55,003 nt of DNA from Bacteroidales bacterium (GTDB taxonomy: Bacteria; Bacteroidota; Bacteroidia; Bacteroidales; F082): contig JALNZT010000032.1 of the NCBI GenBank assembly GCA_023229135.1, positions 1-55,003 on the forward strand, read 5' to 3'. The position numbers were made by a program, and so were the translations under genes. Positions within the stretch are counted from its first letter, which is position 1. Every line of letters starts with the position of its first letter. Of this stretch, positions 8,728 through 18,461 are shown one piece after another. The notes beneath the pieces were generated by a model. The model saw only the letters and a program-made list of their open reading frames with translations. It was not told where the DNA came from and ran no database searches.

Positions 8728-9555
8728 ATGATATTACAGTTCATTGTTTGGGATGTTTCCCCGGAAATATTCACTTTTCCAGATTGGCTGCCATTGATTG
8801 GTGATCGCGGCGTTCGCTGGTATGGCGCACTTTTCGCGGCTTCTTTTGTGATAGGTTATTACATTATGGAGAAGGTATTGAAGCGTGATAATATGGGCAT
8901 CAAAGTGCTTGACGAACTGTCAACATATATGCTGGTTGCCACGGTTATAGGCGCCAGGTTAGGACATTGTTTGTTTTATGAGCCGGCTTATTACCTGGCC
9001 AATCCCATCGAAATCCTTTACGTGTGGGAAGGCGGTCTTGCCAGCCATGGTGCAGGAGTCGGGATTATTATCGCGCTTTACTTCTTTTCACGAAAACACC
9101 ATAAAAGCTTAATTTGGACTTTGGACAGGGTTGTCATTGTGGTAGCTCTGGCTGGATTTCTGATCCGGATGGGAAACCTGATGAATTCTGAAATTTTTGG
9201 ACATATCACCAGCTTACCTTGGGGGTTTGAGTTTGTACAATCTTCCGATCCAGCTTTGCGTACCGACCCACGCCATCCCACACAAATTTATGAAGGACTG
9301 GTTTATCTCGCTAGCTTTTTCTTTTTACTTCATCGCTTTTTCAAACACGATATAGCGCATAAACAGCCAGGCTTTATCTTTGGCATATTCCTTATGGCAA
9401 TCTTTGGCTCCCGCTTTTTTATTGAATTTCTGAAAGAACCTCAGGTAGGATTTGAAACTGGCATGATCATCAATATGGGTCAAATCTTGAGTATCCCATT
9501 TATGATTGCCGGCTTTTATATTTGGTATAACGGTTGGAAAAAACGACAGCATTAG
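8728..9555 (+). CDS. lgt: Prolipoprotein diacylglyceryl transferase
   Basis: 275 residues with about seven membrane helices. It transfers diacylglycerol from phosphatidylglycerol to the lipobox cysteine of prolipoproteins, the first step of lipoprotein maturation at the inner membrane. Lgt signatures are clear: RWYGALFAASFVIGYYI, YVWEGGLASHGAGVG with the catalytic-region His, IRMGNLMNSEIFG (the Lgt signature around the conserved Arg and Asn-x-Glu), and HPTQIYEGLVYL. Length is normal for the family. It is monocistronic and converges on the DUF2723 gene, with a shared terminator between. Confidence 0.96.
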   Translation: MILQFIVWDVSPEIFTFPDWLPLIGDRGVRWYGALFAASFVIGYYIMEKVLKRDNMGIKVLDELSTYMLVATVIGARLGHCLFYEPAYYLANPIEILYVWEGGLASHGAGVGIIIALYFFSRKHHKSLIWTLDRVVIVVALAGFLIRMGNLMNSEIFGHITSLPWGFEFVQSSDPALRTDPRHPTQIYEGLVYLASFFFLLHRFFKHDIAHKQPGFIFGIFLMAIFGSRFFIEFLKEPQVGFETGMIINMGQILSIPFMIAGFYIWYNGWKKRQH

Positions 9556-9591
9556 CCTGCAATAGTGGTGCTTCCACAAAAATTAATCTAT

Positions 9592-9629
9592 AAAAAGCCC
9601 TGCCTAAAATATTTTAAGCAGGGCTTTTT
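9592..9629. terminator. Bidirectional intrinsic terminator
   Basis: AAAAAGCCCTGC (9592-9603) is perfectly complementary to GCAGGGCTTTTT (9618-9629) with a 14-base AT-rich loop. Because the arms carry A- and T-runs, it works for lgt on the plus strand and for the DUF2723 gene on the minus strand. Confidence 0.9.
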
Positions 9630-9649
9630 GTTTGATATAACAGCACTTA

Positions 9650-12600
9650 CTACCTGTAACCCATCAATTGCATCTGTTGCATAAACGCCTCATCAAGTTC
9701 GGCTGCCAGTTCTTTTTCTCCATTTTCAGAAGCCATTTGCGAAAGGCGTTGCAAGACCGCAAGCGCTTCCTGGGTCGATTGCTCGTAGTAGGAAGCAAAT
9801 TTATCAGGCAAATTGCTGTAATAAGCCAAGTCTTCCAAATAACGTTCAGACAAGGTACGCACCATTTTAACGGCTTTTTCTCTGGCTCCGGCTTCAAAAT
9901 AAATCTCGGCCCAAGGCAGCATAAAGTAATCAAAAGTTATTTTTTCGTGCGGGAAAAACGCTATGCTTTTATCCAAAACAGTTACTGCTGAATCGGCTTT
10001 ACCTTCGTTTATTAAAGCCTGAGCCAAACGCATATAACTTTGTTTAACCATAGTAGAATTGCGGTAGCTTTCGCGATCAACAGTAACATCAGGATCGTGC
10101 AAATTTCCCCATTTTGCTTTGTTTACCAGCAAATCATAAGAGCCTTCTGAATAAACACCGCCCAGATTTTTGTAGTATTCTTTGGCCTTTACAGGCATAA
10201 AGCGATACACAACACCCTCCATATGGCAATATTCATCCACATTAAACACCTTGCTCACACTGTTTGGATTAGCAAAATAAATCGGGCGTTCCCAATTATT
10301 TGAAGCAATCAAATCCAGCAGCATCAAGTCGTTTTTATACAAAGCCGACTGGCTGATATCCCAGGTTATTTCATCCACGATAAGGTGGTGCATACTTTCC
10401 GGAACCGTCCCGCTTCTTATCACAGCTTCCTTATCGATAGTGAGTTTCAGCTTCTTGGTGGGAATATAATTTATCCGGTCGCCCGATTGTAAGGGAAGTT
10501 GTGTCTGGGTGCTTTCGTTGGCAACAAAATCTATCACTTCTTTCAACTCTCTACGACCTTGAATTCGCTCAACTACAGGCACATAGTCATTCACGCCCTT
10601 GTTGTATTGTTCTGGCGTAAGCGTTAGCGGAAGTCTCTCAGAATCATATACTTTTTTACCCAATTGATGTACATACCAATCACCAGATGACAGCATATAA
10701 TTTACCACCCGCATATCCGTTCTAAAACCCTCAACCTCTTGTACATACCAAAGTGGGAAAGTATCATTATCACCATTTGTAAACAAGACCGCTCCCGGTT
10801 TGCATTGCGCCATATAGTTCATCGCAAAATCTCTGGCAGGCGTTTTCCCCGAACGGTTATGTCCTTCCCAGCCTTCTTTAGCCATAAGAGCCGGAACGAG
10901 CAAGAGCGCGATCAAGCTCACAGAAATAGCGGTCAATTGCTTGTTTTTTATGAACTTAGAGAAAAGATCGAATAAGAATAACACCCCAAAGCCAATCCAA
11001 ATCGCAAAAGCATAAAAAGAGCCTGCATAGGCATAGTCTCGCTCACGGGGCTGATAGGGCGTTTGGTTGAGATAGACAATAATGGCCAGACCCGTCATAA
11101 TAAATAGAAGAAATACCACCCAACTATCGCGTGGATGTTTGCTTACATGGTAAAACAAACCAGCTAAACCAAGCAAAAGTGGTAAAAAGTAAAACCGAGT
11201 CCTCGCCGGATTTTTCATGCTTTTTGGCAGGTCAGACTGGTCGCCTATGCGAAATGCGTCAATAAAGCTAATACCACTGATCCAGTTGCCATTTTCAACT
11301 TCGCCCTGGCTTTCGATATCATTTTGTCTGCCCACAAAGTTCCAGAAGAAATAACGCAGATACATATGAGAAACCTGGTAACTGATAAAAAATTTCAGGT
11401 TCTGAGCAAAAGTAGGTCTGTAAAGCACCTCATTGCTGCCATCGGGTTTGGTAACTCGGATAGGAATACCGCCACGCCCAGCCACCGACTGGTAAGCCCT
11501 GATATGACTGGGTTTTTGGTTGCTCCACATACGTGGGAAAACGGTCATAAAACGATCATCAAAAACTGGCTGAGTACCTGTTCTTTTATCAGTAATTACA
11601 TATTTTCCTTTGTTTTCATCCCGGATATAAATCGGCTTTCCATCACCGTAATCCACCACCGGCGCGTTATAATATTGTCCATAGAGCAAAGGCCAGGTGC
11701 CGTATTGTTCTCTATTGAGGTAAGACAACATGGTGATGGCATCATCCGGATTATTCTCGTTGATCGGCGTATTGGCATTGGCCCGAATCACCAGCATAAA
11801 GAAAGAGGAATAGCCGATAAGGATAAACATAAACGACAAAATAACCGTATTCAAAACCACTTTTCCTTTTTTGATTGAATAATAAAGTCCGAAAACAATA
11901 CCGCCAATCAACAGCAGGAAGTAAATTAATGTACCGGAAGAAAATGGCAACCCAATGCCATTGATAAAGAACAGCTCGAAATTGCCTGCCAACTGTACGA
12001 TGAGCGGAATAATCACACTCATAATGAAACCTAGAATAAACAAGGATACAAATCCGGCAATGACAAAGCCTTTGGTGTTGACATTGTATTTTTTATAATA
12101 ATAAACATATACGATAGCCGGGATAGCCAGCAAATTCAACATATGTACGCCAATGGAAAGCCCGATAAGATAAGCGATAAATAGCAGCCAGCGGAAGTTG
12201 TGCGGCTCATCAGCCACGCGCTCCCATTTCAGGATTGCCCAGAAGGTAACCGCCGTAAAAAACGACGACATGGCGTAAACCTCACCTTCCACAGCCGAAA
12301 ACCAAAAGGAATCGCTAAAGGTATAAGCCAACGCGCCAACTACAGCAGCACCCAGAACGGCATACTGATGGGCTTTGGGGCTTGCCTCGCCTTCTTGCAT
12401 CATAATCTTTCGGGCAAGCATACTGATTGTCCAAAACAGGAACAAAATAGTAAAACTGCTTGACAAGGCCGACATAACATTTATCATCAAGGCTACACGG
12501 GTTACATCACCCAAAGCAAATAATGAAAAAAACCGGCCAAGCATCTGAAAAAGCGGTGCTCCCGGTGGATGACCTACCTGAAGTTTGTATGCCGTGGCAA

Positions 12601-12715
12601 TATACTCGCCACAATCCCACCAACTTGCAGTGGTCTCAAGGGTCAGGAAATAAACCACAGTGGCGATTAAAAAAACCAACCAGCCTACCAGGTTGTTCAA
12701 CTTGTTAAAATTCAT
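9650..12715 (-). CDS. DUF2723 multi-pass membrane protein (GT-C/O-mannosyltransferase-like)
   Basis: 1021 residues. The N-terminal half holds many membrane helices and the DUF2723 hallmarks near the start: TTASWWDCGEYIATAYKLQ and VGHPPGAPLFQMLGR, with acidic residues in the first extracytoplasmic loop as in GT-C glycosyltransferases. The middle region contains RERDYAYAGSFYAFAIWIG and LFTNGDNDTFPLWYVQE, also typical. The last ~150 residues are helical and TPR-like. In Bacteroidota this family is widespread and thought to glycosylate extracytoplasmic proteins or lipids; the exact substrate is unknown. It is a single gene with no obvious TAnnTTTG box upstream. Confidence 0.85.
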   Translation of the reverse strand: MNFNKLNNLVGWLVFLIATVVYFLTLETTASWWDCGEYIATAYKLQVGHPPGAPLFQMLGRFFSLFALGDVTRVALMINVMSALSSSFTILFLFWTISMLARKIMMQEGEASPKAHQYAVLGAAVVGALAYTFSDSFWFSAVEGEVYAMSSFFTAVTFWAILKWERVADEPHNFRWLLFIAYLIGLSIGVHMLNLLAIPAIVYVYYYKKYNVNTKGFVIAGFVSLFILGFIMSVIIPLIVQLAGNFELFFINGIGLPFSSGTLIYFLLLIGGIVFGLYYSIKKGKVVLNTVILSFMFILIGYSSFFMLVIRANANTPINENNPDDAITMLSYLNREQYGTWPLLYGQYYNAPVVDYGDGKPIYIRDENKGKYVITDKRTGTQPVFDDRFMTVFPRMWSNQKPSHIRAYQSVAGRGGIPIRVTKPDGSNEVLYRPTFAQNLKFFISYQVSHMYLRYFFWNFVGRQNDIESQGEVENGNWISGISFIDAFRIGDQSDLPKSMKNPARTRFYFLPLLLGLAGLFYHVSKHPRDSWVVFLLFIMTGLAIIVYLNQTPYQPRERDYAYAGSFYAFAIWIGFGVLFLFDLFSKFIKNKQLTAISVSLIALLLVPALMAKEGWEGHNRSGKTPARDFAMNYMAQCKPGAVLFTNGDNDTFPLWYVQEVEGFRTDMRVVNYMLSSGDWYVHQLGKKVYDSERLPLTLTPEQYNKGVNDYVPVVERIQGRRELKEVIDFVANESTQTQLPLQSGDRINYIPTKKLKLTIDKEAVIRSGTVPESMHHLIVDEITWDISQSALYKNDLMLLDLIASNNWERPIYFANPNSVSKVFNVDEYCHMEGVVYRFMPVKAKEYYKNLGGVYSEGSYDLLVNKAKWGNLHDPDVTVDRESYRNSTMVKQSYMRLAQALINEGKADSAVTVLDKSIAFFPHEKITFDYFMLPWAEIYFEAGAREKAVKMVRTLSERYLEDLAYYSNLPDKFASYYEQSTQEALAVLQRLSQMASENGEKELAAELDEAFMQQMQLMGYR

Positions 12716-12951
12716 TCTTTTTGGAATTTTTTAAGGTTACCAATTTTCACCAAGCGAAAGTACATAATTACCCCAAATTTGCACCAGAAAAATAATAAAT
12801 TAGTTGTTTTTAACACTCTTGGCATGACTTAACACCACCAAAAATCGCAAGCAAAAATTGTATTTCGCATCATATAAATGTGATTAAAGCTGCTTTGATC
12901 CTTAATTCAGAGCTACTTACAATCATTACCAGTAAATTTTTCAGGATTAAT

Positions 12952-12981
12952 TTTGGACAATCCAAAAATTTTCTAATTTTG
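12952..12981 (+). promoter_or_regulatory. tRNA-Gln promoter (TTTG-N18-TAATTTTG)
   Basis: TTTG at 12952-12955 and TAATTTTG at 12974-12981 are 18 bases apart, close to the Bacteroidota consensus. Transcription would begin near 12987, 15 bases before the tRNA. Confidence 0.65.
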
Positions 12982-13001
12982 CAATCCGTTTCGTACGGTA
13001 T

Positions 13002-13072
13002 TGTCCGATGGTGTAATGGTAGCACTGCAGATTTTGGTTCTGCCTGTCAAGGTTCGAATCCTTGTCGGACAA
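13002..13072 (+). tRNA. tRNA-Gln (anticodon TTG)
   Basis: A complete cloverleaf of 71 bases. The acceptor stem TGTCCGA pairs with TCGGACA over 7 base pairs, with discriminator A at 13072. The anticodon stem GCAGA/TCTGC encloses the loop TTTTGGT, giving anticodon TTG. The T arm has the GGTTCGAATCC loop. CCA is not encoded. Confidence 0.96.
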
Positions 13073-13086
13073 CACGTTCAGGAAAG

Positions 13087-13115
13087 CCTGCTACTTTTTA
13101 GTGACAGGTTTTTTT
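13087..13115 (+). terminator. Intrinsic terminator after tRNA-Gln
   Basis: CCTG (13087-13090) pairs with CAGG (13105-13108), with an inner ACT/AGT, followed by seven T at 13109-13115. The stem is short but the T-run and position support it. Confidence 0.6.
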
Positions 13116-13215
13116 GTAACTGCTGAAAACGCTTGCCAATAGCGCTAAAGCGTTCAGCCTCAGAAAATCTAAGGCAGAATTTTGTTAAAATTATTCAGCC
13201 AAAAGAAAGTTAAGC

Positions 13216-13223
13216 TACTTTTG
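13216..13223 (+). promoter_or_regulatory. rimP-nusA operon -7 box (TACTTTTG)
   Basis: A TAnnTTTG match 64 bases before the rimP start. The predicted transcript begins around 13229, so the hairpin at 13252 lies inside its leader. Confidence 0.5.
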
Positions 13224-13251
13224 CAGTGGCATTAGACGGGAAAGACTTGTT

Positions 13252-13276
13252 GAGGGGGCGTAAGTCCCCTCTTTTT
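13252..13276 (+). promoter_or_regulatory. Leader attenuator-like hairpin before rimP
   Basis: GAGGGGGC (13252-13259) pairs with GTCCCCTC (13264-13271) around a GTAA tetraloop, and TTTTT follows at once at 13272-13276. It has the form of an intrinsic terminator but sits between the promoter and the rimP start. Terminator-like leader hairpins before rimP/nusA operons are known in other phyla, where NusA feedback is suspected; the same is inferred here. Confidence 0.6.
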
Positions 13277-13287
13277 ATACAAAGAAA

Positions 13288-13752
13288 ATGATACGTAAAG
13301 AAGAAATAATTGAGTTGGCCGAAGAAGCCCTGGAAGGCACAGACCGTTTTGTGGTTGATGTTTTGGTGAAAATAGACAACCGCATTTTGGTTTTTATCGA
13401 CTCCGACACCTCGGTTACTATTGCCCACTGTGTTGAATTGAGTCGTTTTATCGAACAGCATTTCGACCGCGAGGAAGAAGATTTTGAGCTGCGCGTTTCC
13501 TCTGCCGGCATAGATCAGCCACTGCGCATGTTTCGGCAATACAAAAAAGCCATTGGACGCCAAGTTGAAGTAAAAACAACCGACGATCAGGTTTTAACGG
13601 GTGTGCTTCTTACAGTTAGCGAGGAAGCCCTCGAGCTGGAAGAACGCATTATTAAACAATACAACAAATTAAAGAAAGAGGTTAAAGGTGAGCGTTTCAC
13701 CATTGCCGTTGATCAAATAGAAGAAATAAAAGAAATCATTGATTTTCATTAA
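13288..13752 (+). CDS. rimP: Ribosome maturation factor RimP
   Basis: 154 residues. RimP assists assembly of the 30S ribosomal subunit. The family pattern is visible: FVVDVLVKIDNRILVFIDSD, then VTIAHCVELSRFIEQHFD, and EDFELRVSSAGIDQPLRMFR, followed by a C-terminal SH3-like barrel with IGRQVEVKTTDD. It is first in rimP-nusA, with 27 bases to nusA, the usual gene order in bacteria. A terminator-like hairpin lies in the leader. Confidence 0.95.
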   Translation: MIRKEEIIELAEEALEGTDRFVVDVLVKIDNRILVFIDSDTSVTIAHCVELSRFIEQHFDREEEDFELRVSSAGIDQPLRMFRQYKKAIGRQVEVKTTDDQVLTGVLLTVSEEALELEERIIKQYNKLKKEVKGERFTIAVDQIEEIKEIIDFH

Positions 13753-13779
13753 AATTCATCCATATTTAGATTATATATC

Positions 13780-15015
13780 ATGGACAATATCAATCTAGTA
13801 GAAAGTTTTTCAGAGTTTAAAGAGTTCAAGAACATCGACCGCGAAATGATGATGCGCATTTTGGAAGATGTATTCAGAGCGATGCTTATTAAAAAATACG
13901 GTTCAGACGAAAATTTTGATGTCATTGTTAATATTGACAAAGGCGATTTGGAGATTTGGCATAACCGCGAAATCGTTGAAGACGAAGATGTTGAAGATCC
14001 ATCAACACAGATTGCGCTATCTAAAGCCATCAAAATTGAACCCGACTTTGAAGTTGGCGAAGAAGTTTCGGAACCTATCAAAATAATGGATTTTGGTCGG
14101 CGCGAAATACTTTCTATCCGCCAAAATCTGGTCGCAAAAATTCTGGAATACGAAAAGGATAACGTCTATCAGAAATACAAAGAAAAAGTTGGTGAAATCG
14201 TTACCGGAGAGGTTTATCAAGCCTGGCGCAGAGAAATTCTGGTGCTTGACGACGAAGGTATCGAGTTGATTCTGCCCAAAGGCGAGATGATTCCTACCGA
14301 CTTTTACAAAAAAGGTGACACCTTACGTGCTGTTGTTTTAAAAGTAGAGATGCGTAACGGCACACCCTATATAATACTTTCGCGCACTTCCGAAATTTTC
14401 CTGCAACGCTTGTTCGAAGGCGAAGTGCCTGAGGTCTACGACGGACTGATTACCATCCGACGCATTGTTCGCGAGCCTGGACAACGGGCTAAAATAGCTG
14501 TAGAATCCTACGATGACCGTATTGATCCTGTTGGCGCCTGCGTTGGTATGAAAGGTTCACGTATACACGGTATTGTACGCGAATTGCGCAACGAAAATAT
14601 TGACGTGATCAATTATACCACAAATCCAACACTGTTTATCAGTCGTTCGCTGAGTCCTGCAAAGATCAGTTCGATACAGTTAGACGAAACAAACAAACGC
14701 GCCGAGGTTTTTATGAAACCCGATCAGGTAAGCTTAGCCATCGGCAAGGGCGGCTTCAACATTAAACTCGCTGGCCGATTAACAGGCTATGAGATAGATG
14801 TTTACCGCGATTCTGATATCGATTCGGAAGATGTTGACCTACTCGAATTCACTGATGAAATCGAGAAATGGGTCATTGTTCAGCTTCACAATATCGGCTG
14901 CGATACTGCCAAAAGCGTTTTAGCACTAAGTCCTGAGGAAATTGCTTCCAGAGCAGATTTGGAAATGGAAACAGTGCTGGATGTAGTACGCATTCTTAAA
15001 GCAGAGTTCGAATAA
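13780..15015 (+). CDS. nusA: Transcription termination/antitermination factor NusA
   Basis: 411 residues. NusA binds RNA polymerase and nascent RNA and affects pausing, termination and antitermination. Order of domains: N-terminal polymerase-binding domain (1-125), S1 domain (~130-200, EIVTGEVYQAWRREI), KH1 (~230-290, DPVGACVGMKGSRIHGIVRE) and KH2 (~300-350, LAIGKGGFNIKLAGRLTG), then a short helix-hairpin-helix-like tail (~360-411). It lacks the long acidic repeats of the E. coli protein, as is usual in Bacteroidota. It lies between rimP and infB, although infB also has its own promoter box. Confidence 0.96.
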   Translation: MDNINLVESFSEFKEFKNIDREMMMRILEDVFRAMLIKKYGSDENFDVIVNIDKGDLEIWHNREIVEDEDVEDPSTQIALSKAIKIEPDFEVGEEVSEPIKIMDFGRREILSIRQNLVAKILEYEKDNVYQKYKEKVGEIVTGEVYQAWRREILVLDDEGIELILPKGEMIPTDFYKKGDTLRAVVLKVEMRNGTPYIILSRTSEIFLQRLFEGEVPEVYDGLITIRRIVREPGQRAKIAVESYDDRIDPVGACVGMKGSRIHGIVRELRNENIDVINYTTNPTLFISRSLSPAKISSIQLDETNKRAEVFMKPDQVSLAIGKGGFNIKLAGRLTGYEIDVYRDSDIDSEDVDLLEFTDEIEKWVIVQLHNIGCDTAKSVLALSPEEIASRADLEMETVLDVVRILKAEFE

Positions 15016-15021
15016 AAACCC

Positions 15022-15029
15022 TACTTTTG
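15022..15029 (+). promoter_or_regulatory. infB -7 promoter box (TACTTTTG)
   Basis: A TAnnTTTG match in the short gap after nusA, 38 bases before the infB ATG, suggesting that infB can be transcribed separately from rimP-nusA. Confidence 0.45.
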
Positions 15030-15067
15030 CAAATTCATTAAATCATTCAAAATCCGAAAGCTTGAAT

Positions 15068-18000
15068 ATGTCCGAAGGTTCAAAAACATCTGTACGTCTG
15101 AGCAAAGCAGCCCGGGAATTTAACGTGGGGTTATCTACTATTGTAGAATACCTATCGAAAAAAGGACACCAGGTTGATCCTAGCCCGAATACTAAACTCA
15201 GTCCTGCGATGTATGATCTCCTTATCAAAGAGTATCAATCCGAGAAGCAGGTAAAGGAGGTCTCCAAAAAGCTGGGCATCGAATACTCAGATCGTAAAAC
15301 CATTACTGCTGACGAAGTAATTAATGATCAGTTTGATGAAGACGAAGACGACTTTGATGCTGAGGAATTGATTATAAAAAATGTTTCCGGGGGATTCAAA
15401 GAAACCATCCAGACTAAATTTAGGGAGGAAAAGAAGCCCGAAGCTCCTAAAGCGAAGGAAACACCTGTAGTAGCTAAAAAAGAAGAGGCTCCTGTTGCCA
15501 AAGAAAAAGTGAAGGAAGAAATTCCTCCTGTAGAACCCGAAATACCTAAAAGCGAAAAGCCTGCAGAAGCACCAAAAGACGCTGTTAAAACAGAACTAAA
15601 AGCTGAGGTCACTTCCGAGACAAAAGAGGAAGTTAAACCCAAAGCTGAAGAGAAAGCTGAAACTAAAGCTCCTATAGATGTAGCTGAAACAGTTAAAGCT
15701 GAAAAAGCGAAAGAAGCTACCGAAAAGCCAGCAGAAGAAAAGTTGACCCAAAAGGAATCCGTCAAGGAGGAAATTTCAGCCGAAACACCTGCTAAAGAAA
15801 CAGAAAAACCGGTTGAAAAAGAAGTAGCTGCGGAAGAAAAAACCACCACTGTGGAAGCTCCGCTACAACCCAAAGATGGTGAGCTGAAAATTTTGGGAAA
15901 AATAGACCTTTCGGCTATGAACATGCGTACCAAACCCGATCGCAAAACCAAGGCCCAAAAGAAAAAAGAAGCAGACGAAAAACGTCTTAAAGAAAAAGGA
16001 ACTCGGGCAGATAAAAAATCTACAACAGAAGCATCTGCAGAAAAAGTAGCTAAAAAACCTATTGTACAAACTGAAGAAAAAACTCAGGAAGCAACACCTG
16101 AAGCTGAAACCTCAGCTGAACAGGAAAGACCCGTCAACTTCATGCCTACTGAGGTACGTAAACTTGAGGGACCTAAGATTCTTGATAAAATTGAGCTTCC
16201 CCAGACCCGCAGGCCCAAGCCAAAACCCGTTGCTTCCTCTTCAGAGGATAAGCTATCTGCAAGCCAGAAGAAAAAGAAACGTAAACGGATTAAAACCAAA
16301 CCTACCGAAGGTTTGGGAGGACCCGGACGTCCAGATATTTCGCCAACATTAAAAACGAAAGATCAGGTTAAAAAAGGAGGTAGCAAGCCAGCAAGACGCG
16401 ACGAGAAAAAAGAATTGACAGACGAAGATATCCAACGTCAGATTAAAGAAACGTTGGCCAGATTATCTCCTGCCGGAAAATCGAAAGCATCTAAACACCG
16501 CAGGCAAAAACGCGACCATGTCTCCACGTCTCATGCAGAAGAAATGGCACAACAGGAGATCGATAAATCTATCCTGAAAGTTACAGAATTTGTTACAGCC
16601 AACGAACTGGCCACCATGATGAATATCCCTGTAACACAGGTTATTGCAACATGTATGAGCCTTGGCATGTTTGTTTCTATCAACCAAAGGCTTGATGCAG
16701 AAACGCTGACACTTGTTGCGGAGGAATTTGGTTTCGAGCTCGAATTTATCAGTGCCGACGTTCAGGAAGCACTGGCAGAATTTGAAGAAGAAGACAGGCC
16801 GGAAGATATGAGAGAAAGAGCTCCTATTGTAACTGTGATGGGTCACGTGGATCATGGTAAAACGCTCTTACTCGACTTTATCCGTAAAGCCAACGTTACC
16901 TCAGGTGAGGCTGGTGGAATCACACAGCATATTGGTGCCTACGAAGTTTCTACCGAAAGCGGCAGAAAAGTAACCTTCCTGGATACTCCTGGTCACGAGG
17001 CATTTACTGCTATGCGTGCTCGTGGAGCAAAAATTACTGACGTCGCCATTATTGTAATTGCAGCTGACGACAGCGTGATGCCTCAAACTATTGAAGCAGT
17101 AAATCACGCGCAGGCAGCCGGTGTTCCAATTGTTTTTGCCTTCAATAAAATGGATAAGCCTACCGCCAATGCTGATCGCATCCGTGAGCAGCTCGCTAAT
17201 ATGAATGTATTGGTAGAAGAGTGGGGCGGCAAATTCCAGACACAAGAAATTTCGGCTAAAACCGGCCAGGGCATCGAATCGCTTCTAGAAAAAGTATTGC
17301 TGGAATCTGAAATCCTTGACCTGAAAGGTAATCCTGTCAAGAATTCTAAAGGAACAGTAATTGAGTCGTCGTTGGATAAGGGCCGTGGATATGTTGCCAA
17401 AGTTTTGGTTCAGGATGGCACATTGAAAGTTGGTGATATTATTTTGGCCGGATCTACTTTTGGTAGGGTAAAAGCCATGTTCAACGAACGTAACCAAGCC
17501 ATTAAAGAAGCCGGCCCATCAACTCCGTTGTTGTTGCTTGGCTTAAATGGCGCACCGCAAGCCGGTGACGTATTCAACGTGATGCAAGACGAACGCGAAG
17601 CCAAAAACATTGCACAAAAACGTCAGCAATTACAACGCGAACAAGGTTTGCGTACTCAGAAACATATTACACTCGACGAAATTGGCCGCCGTATTGCAAT
17701 TGGCGACTTTAAAGAGCTCAACCTCATCGTGAAAGGTGATGTGGACGGCTCCGTAGAAGCACTCTCCGATTCTATGCTTAACCTGTCAACTGAAGAAGTT
17801 CAGGTAAATGTAATTCACAAATCAGTGGGTGCTATCAGCGAATCGGACATCATGTTGGCTTCGGCATCCAATGCTATCGTGATAGGTTTCCAGGTTCGTC
17901 CGACTTTACAGGCCAGAAAATTAGCAGAAAACGAAGAAATCGACATCAGGCTATACTCCATCATTTATACTGCCATTGAAGAAATAAAAGCGGCGATTGA

Positions 18001-18322
18001 AGGAATGTTAGCACCTGATATTGAGGAGGTAATCACCAGTAATATTGAGATTAGAGAAGTGTTTAAGATCACTAAAGTAGGCACAATTGCCGGCTGTATG
18101 GTGCTTGATGGAAAAATCACCAGAAACTCTAAAATCCGTATCATACGCGATGGAATTGTTATCCATACCGGAACGCTGGGATCGCTGAAACGCTTTAAAG
18201 ACGACGTGAAAGAAGTGTCGGCCGGCTATGAATGCGGCCTAAATATCGACAACTTCAACGATATAAAAGTAGGCGACATTATCGAAGGATATACCGAGAA
18301 AGAAGTTTCAAGAAAACTTTAA
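15068..18322 (+). CDS. infB: Translation initiation factor IF-2
   Basis: About 1084 residues. IF-2 brings initiator tRNA to the 30S subunit and promotes subunit joining. An IF2_N-type domain (RLSKAAREFNVGLSTIVEYL) opens the protein. A very charged Lys/Glu/Ala/Pro linker spans about residues 100-470, a compositional feature, not a frameshift. The G domain starts near 580: GHVDHGKT (G1), DTPGHEAF (G3), NKMD (G4) and SAKTG (G5). Domains II-IV complete the C-terminus. The ATG at 15068 is preferred to a TTG two codons earlier. A strong terminator follows. Confidence 0.97.
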   Translation: MSEGSKTSVRLSKAAREFNVGLSTIVEYLSKKGHQVDPSPNTKLSPAMYDLLIKEYQSEKQVKEVSKKLGIEYSDRKTITADEVINDQFDEDEDDFDAEELIIKNVSGGFKETIQTKFREEKKPEAPKAKETPVVAKKEEAPVAKEKVKEEIPPVEPEIPKSEKPAEAPKDAVKTELKAEVTSETKEEVKPKAEEKAETKAPIDVAETVKAEKAKEATEKPAEEKLTQKESVKEEISAETPAKETEKPVEKEVAAEEKTTTVEAPLQPKDGELKILGKIDLSAMNMRTKPDRKTKAQKKKEADEKRLKEKGTRADKKSTTEASAEKVAKKPIVQTEEKTQEATPEAETSAEQERPVNFMPTEVRKLEGPKILDKIELPQTRRPKPKPVASSSEDKLSASQKKKKRKRIKTKPTEGLGGPGRPDISPTLKTKDQVKKGGSKPARRDEKKELTDEDIQRQIKETLARLSPAGKSKASKHRRQKRDHVSTSHAEEMAQQEIDKSILKVTEFVTANELATMMNIPVTQVIATCMSLGMFVSINQRLDAETLTLVAEEFGFELEFISADVQEALAEFEEEDRPEDMRERAPIVTVMGHVDHGKTLLLDFIRKANVTSGEAGGITQHIGAYEVSTESGRKVTFLDTPGHEAFTAMRARGAKITDVAIIVIAADDSVMPQTIEAVNHAQAAGVPIVFAFNKMDKPTANADRIREQLANMNVLVEEWGGKFQTQEISAKTGQGIESLLEKVLLESEILDLKGNPVKNSKGTVIESSLDKGRGYVAKVLVQDGTLKVGDIILAGSTFGRVKAMFNERNQAIKEAGPSTPLLLLGLNGAPQAGDVFNVMQDEREAKNIAQKRQQLQREQGLRTQKHITLDEIGRRIAIGDFKELNLIVKGDVDGSVEALSDSMLNLSTEEVQVNVIHKSVGAISESDIMLASASNAIVIGFQVRPTLQARKLAENEEIDIRLYSIIYTAIEEIKAAIEGMLAPDIEEVITSNIEIREVFKITKVGTIAGCMVLDGKITRNSKIRIIRDGIVIHTGTLGSLKRFKDDVKEVSAGYECGLNIDNFNDIKVGDIIEGYTEKEVSRKL

Positions 18323-18332
18323 TCTCGCAGAT

Positions 18333-18384
18333 AAAGCACAAAAAAAAAGGAAAATCAGTAGTGATTTTCCTTTTTTTGTGCTTT
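18333..18384 (+). terminator. Strong intrinsic terminator after infB
   Basis: AAAGCACA followed by an A-run and GGAAAATCA (to 18357) is mirrored by TGATTTTCC, a T-run and GTGCTTT (18362-18384), with a GTAG loop. The stem exceeds 20 base pairs. Confidence 0.9.
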
Positions 18385-18461
18385 GTAAATCCGGAGCTGC
18401 TGGTTTGTTGGGTTTATGGGTTCACGAAATTTTGGGGTTTGATTGGCGGATGATTTTTTCT

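Noticed and set aside
12880..13101. A 73-residue open frame across the tRNA-Gln region
   Set aside because: It runs straight through the tRNA gene, so it is an artefact.
15328..15951. A 207-residue Ser/Ala/Phe-rich minus-strand frame opposite infB
   Set aside because: It is the reverse of the Lys/Glu/Ala/Pro linker of IF-2, whose composition keeps the opposite frame open.
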